From positions 1 to 64,000 of the forward strand of contig NZ_JAWRCU010000023.1 in NCBI RefSeq assembly GCF_033542235.1: a stretch of 64,000 nucleotides of DNA, given 5' to 3'. The position numbers and the translations under genes are program-made. This document shows positions 61,599 to 64,000 of this stretch, in pieces (position 1 is the stretch's first letter; every line of letters starts with the position of its first letter). This DNA is from JAWRCU01 sp033542235. Its GTDB lineage: Bacteria; Pseudomonadota; Alphaproteobacteria; Rhizobiales; Rhizobiaceae. The notes under the pieces were generated by a model. That model worked only from the letters and a program-made list of their open reading frames with translations. It searched no databases and had not been told where the DNA came from.

Positions 61599-62992
61599 CG
61601 AGCAAGCCGCTTCTTCCAGTAGCGGACCTGGCGGCGGACCTCGTGCGGCGCCGTACCGCCGAATGAGGTGCGGCTCTTCACCGAGTTCTCGACCGAAAGC
61701 ACGGAATAGACGTCGGCCGTGATGGCCGGGCTGATGCCCTTCAACTCGTCGAGCGAGAGCTTTTCGAGCGGCAGATTCTTCTCTTCCGCCAATGCCACCG
61801 CGCGGCCGGTGACATGATGCGCCTCCCGGAACGGCAGGCCCGCCTCGCGCACGAGCCAATCGGCGAGGTCGGTCGCGGTCGAGTAGCCGGCGCCTGCCGC
61901 CTCTCTCATGGCGGCCTCGTTGACGGCGAGGTCACCGACCATGCCGGTCATGGCGGCGATCATCAGGTCGAGCGTCTCGGCGGCGTCGAAGACTGCCTCC
62001 TTGTCTTCCTGCATGTCCTTGGAATAGGCGAGCGGCAGGCCCTTCATGACGGTGAGCAGGGCAATGAGATGGCCGTTGATCCTGCCGGTCTTGGCACGCA
62101 CGAGCTCGGCCGCGTCGGGATTCTTCTTCTGCGGCATGATCGACGAGCCGGTCGAGAAGCTGTCGGAGAGCCTCACGAAGCCGAATTGCGGCGTCGACCA
62201 GATGACGATCTCTTCGGCGAGCCGCGACAGGTGCGTGGCCGTGATCGCCGCGACCGACAGGAACTCGATCGCGAAATCACGGTCCGACACGCTGTCGATC
62301 GAGTTGCGTGTCGGCTCGCGGAAGCCGAGAGCTGCCGCCGTTCTGTGCCGGTCGATCGGGAAGCCGGTGCCGGCGAGCGCGGCCGCTCCCAGCGGGCTCT
62401 CGTCCATGCGGGTGATTGCGTTCCGCACGCGCGACAGGTCGCGGGCGAACATCTCGACATAGGCCATGCAGTGATGACCGAAGGTGACGGGTTGCGCCGT
62501 CTGCAGGTGGGTGAAGCCCGGCATGACGGTCGCCGCATGCTTCTCGGCGCGGTCGAGGAAAACCGCGATCAGCCCTTTCAAGGCACCGGCGACGCGCTCC
62601 AGCTCGCGTTTTACCCAGAGCCGGAAGTCGACCGCCACTTGGTCGTTGCGTGAGCGCGCCGTGTGCAGCCGGCCCGCTGCGGGGCCGATCAGCTCGGCGA
62701 GCCGCGCTTCGACGTTCATGTGGATGTCCTCGAGCTTCGCCGAGAACTCGAACGTGCCGGCCTCGATCTCTGACAGGATCGTGTTCAGCCCGCGAGCGAT
62801 TTCCCGTTGATCCTTTTTCGAAATAATGCCGCTCTCGGCGAGCATTTCGGCATGAGCGAGCGAGCCGCGGATGTCTTGCGCGTAAAGCTTGCGGTCGAAG
62901 CCGATCGAGGCGTTGATCGCTTCCATGATGGCAGCGGGACCTGAGGCAAAGCGCCCACCCCACATCTGGTTGCTGGTCTTCTTCTCGCTCAT
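61592..62992 (-). CDS. argH: Argininosuccinate lyase
   Basis: 466 residues. Superfamily signature GSSIMPQKKNPD with the catalytic Ser, and TARSRNDQVAVDFRLW and MPGFTHLQTAQPVTFGHH of ArgH. It splits argininosuccinate into arginine and fumarate. Divergent from tlpA by 27 bases, so the promoters overlap. The stop codon is in a repeat element. Confidence 0.97.
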   Translation of the reverse strand: MSEKKTSNQMWGGRFASGPAAIMEAINASIGFDRKLYAQDIRGSLAHAEMLAESGIISKKDQREIARGLNTILSEIEAGTFEFSAKLEDIHMNVEARLAELIGPAAGRLHTARSRNDQVAVDFRLWVKRELERVAGALKGLIAVFLDRAEKHAATVMPGFTHLQTAQPVTFGHHCMAYVEMFARDLSRVRNAITRMDESPLGAAALAGTGFPIDRHRTAAALGFREPTRNSIDSVSDRDFAIEFLSVAAITATHLSRLAEEIVIWSTPQFGFVRLSDSFSTGSSIMPQKKNPDAAELVRAKTGRINGHLIALLTVMKGLPLAYSKDMQEDKEAVFDAAETLDLMIAAMTGMVGDLAVNEAAMREAAGAGYSTATDLADWLVREAGLPFREAHHVTGRAVALAEEKNLPLEKLSLDELKGISPAITADVYSVLSVENSVKSRTSFGGTAPHEVRRQVRYWKKRLARA

Positions 62993-63019
62993 CGTGCTAA
63001 CCGGGCGCTGGAGACTAAG

Positions 63020-63703
63020 ATGGGTAACGGCAAACTGAACCTTCCGGCACTACGGCTGATCATGCTTGCGGCAATTGCGGGCGTGCTGGCCGGCGGCGTC
63101 GCCGTATACGTGAGCGGAGGCGGTTCTGGCAACCAGCCCGGCGGAGCGGTCGCGCAAGGCCCGGCCGCGTCGGATTCCTGCCCGGCCAAGGCCGAGAAGG
63201 CAAATACGGTCGCAGCGGCCGCCGTGGGCGACGTGGCTGCGATGCAGGCGGCCGATCCGCCGCTGTCGCTGAAATTCCTTGCCTTCGACGGGCCGGACGG
63301 AAAGCCGATGACGCTCGCCGGTCACGCCGGCAAGACGCTGCTGGTCAACGTCTGGGCAACGTGGTGCGCGCCTTGCCGCGCCGAAATGCCGGAGCTCGAC
63401 GCGCTTCAGGCAAAGCGCGGCGGTTCCGGCTTCGAGGTCGTGGCGATCAATGTCGATACCGGCGACGACGCCAAGCCGAAGAAGTTTCTCACCGAGACCG
63501 GAGTGAAGGCGCTCGACTACTACCGCGATGCGACCATGGGCGTCTTCAACGCGCTCAAGGAACGCGCGCTTGCGCTGGGTCTTCCCGTAACGTTGCTCGT
63601 CGATCCCGAAGGTTGCCTGATCGCAGCCATGAACGGCCCGGCGAACTGGTCCGGTCCCGATGCGGCGAGGCTGATCGATGTGGCGCTCGGCGCCAACCCT
63701 TAG
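63020..63703 (+). CDS. tlpA: TlpA-family thiol-disulfide reductase
   Basis: 227 residues. N-terminal membrane helix (about 12-31), a Ser/Ala linker, then a thioredoxin fold with WATWCAPC (Cys116, Cys119) and the cis-Pro region LGLPVTLLVD. Membrane-bound, facing the periplasm; TlpA reduces copper-site cysteines for cytochrome oxidase assembly. The divergent argH-tlpA pairing is usual in rhizobia. Confidence 0.93.
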   Translation: MGNGKLNLPALRLIMLAAIAGVLAGGVAVYVSGGGSGNQPGGAVAQGPAASDSCPAKAEKANTVAAAAVGDVAAMQAADPPLSLKFLAFDGPDGKPMTLAGHAGKTLLVNVWATWCAPCRAEMPELDALQAKRGGSGFEVVAINVDTGDDAKPKKFLTETGVKALDYYRDATMGVFNALKERALALGLPVTLLVDPEGCLIAAMNGPANWSGPDAARLIDVALGANP

Positions 63704-63835
63704 TCGGTTCACAACTTCTCTTCCCCTAACCCATCGTTAAGCATCAGAGTCCTTTCAGGGCCTTGCCGGGCGTGAGGGCTGGTCCAACACGTGTTCCTTA
63801 AATGCCTGTTGACAATGCTCACCTAGGGTCAGCGC

Positions 63836-64000
63836 ATGGTGAGCTTGGGCAGGGGTTTGTCTGATCGGCCATTTAAAGGGACGGAGCTGGGAGGCCGCGT
63901 GCTTCCGGCGCTGCTCGCGGCCGGTTATGCAGTCGCTGCGATGATCTCGATCCTGCTCTTCCAGTCCGAGAGCGGCATCGCTGGCATGTGGATGCCGAAT
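63836..64000 (+). CDS. N-terminus of a membrane protein cut by the right edge
   Basis: An ATG at 63836 opens 55 codons to the end of the window with no stop. A hydrophobic segment (VLPALLAAGYAVAAMISILL) and SGIAGMWMPN resemble the first helix and loop of MASE1-like sensor domains, but too little is present to be sure. A TTGACA hexamer at 63810 may be its -35 box. The rest of the protein would show whether it is a GGDEF protein or a kinase. Confidence 0.5.
   Translation, partial: MVSLGRGLSDRPFKGTELGGRVLPALLAAGYAVAAMISILLFQSESGIAGMWMPN

Overview
The window (about 63% GC) is a gene-dense stretch of an alphaproteobacterial chromosome, most likely Hyphomicrobiales and probably Phyllobacteriaceae (Mesorhizobium/Aminobacter-like). 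Reasons: rhizobial gene neighbourhoods (bolA / dnaJ-like / cobS-cobT; argH - small lipoprotein - lysA - TIGR02302 protein with divergent tlpA; ftsE-ftsX-ydcF-plsC; metA divergent from hisC-tyrC), a SAM-II riboswitch before metA, a preQ1-like riboswitch before the queuosine-precursor transporter, MocDEF-like genes, and several intergenic palindrome families of a rhizobial kind. I see no prophage, insertion sequence, CRISPR array or rRNA. One tRNA gene (Arg, CCT) is present.

Layout. 1-4955: edge fragment, formyltransferase, and a copper island (copA-cueR against a DUF305 gene) with two CueR-type promoters. 5052-13220: accessory metabolic island with an inositol/rhizopine-type sugar ABC transporter, a LacI regulator, and a four-gene operon encoding a membrane di-iron oxygenase (MocD-like), a Rieske ferredoxin (MocE-like), a ferredoxin reductase (MocF-like) and a PanB-fold protein that has lost the usual metal ligands. 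13428-15685: small lipoproteins, a GIY-YIG-like protein and a cupredoxin. 15930-18223: egtB-egtD for ergothioneine. 18370-31634: tRNA, M20 amidohydrolase, D-Ala-D-Ala carboxypeptidase, G3E GTPase, TusA, L,D-transpeptidase, accA, xerD with a 49-residue membrane protein, aroK-aroB-CBS protein, caspase-like protease, BolA. 31881-36564: dnaJ-like, cobS, cobT, phytase-like esterase. 36728-48982: phosphoesterase, queuosine-precursor transporter, rpmB, DUF3108, EamA, gloB, methyltransferase, metA, hisC, tyrC, DUF2125, chaC. 49172-64000: aldo/keto reductase, plsC, ydcF, ftsX, ftsE, hpt, response regulator, amidase, TIGR02302, lysA, argH, tlpA and a truncated membrane gene.

The strongest candidate for an undescribed system is 5052-13220. 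Uptake, regulation and a three-component oxygenase chain resemble rhizopine (3-O-methyl-scyllo-inosamine) catabolism, but no mocA or mocC lies here and a divergent PanB paralogue closes the operon. A possible logic is oxidative demethylation of a methylated inositol-like compound followed by a step on the C1 unit or the carbon skeleton. This is inference from gene content.

A second pattern concerns non-coding DNA. Nearly every junction between convergent genes carries an inverted repeat, drawn from at least five unrelated families: 7-bp tandem units, 8-bp tandem units, CTCTCCCC/GGGGAGAG elements, a CATGATC...GATCATG element, and a REP-like palindrome. In several genes the stop codon or last residues lie inside the repeat.
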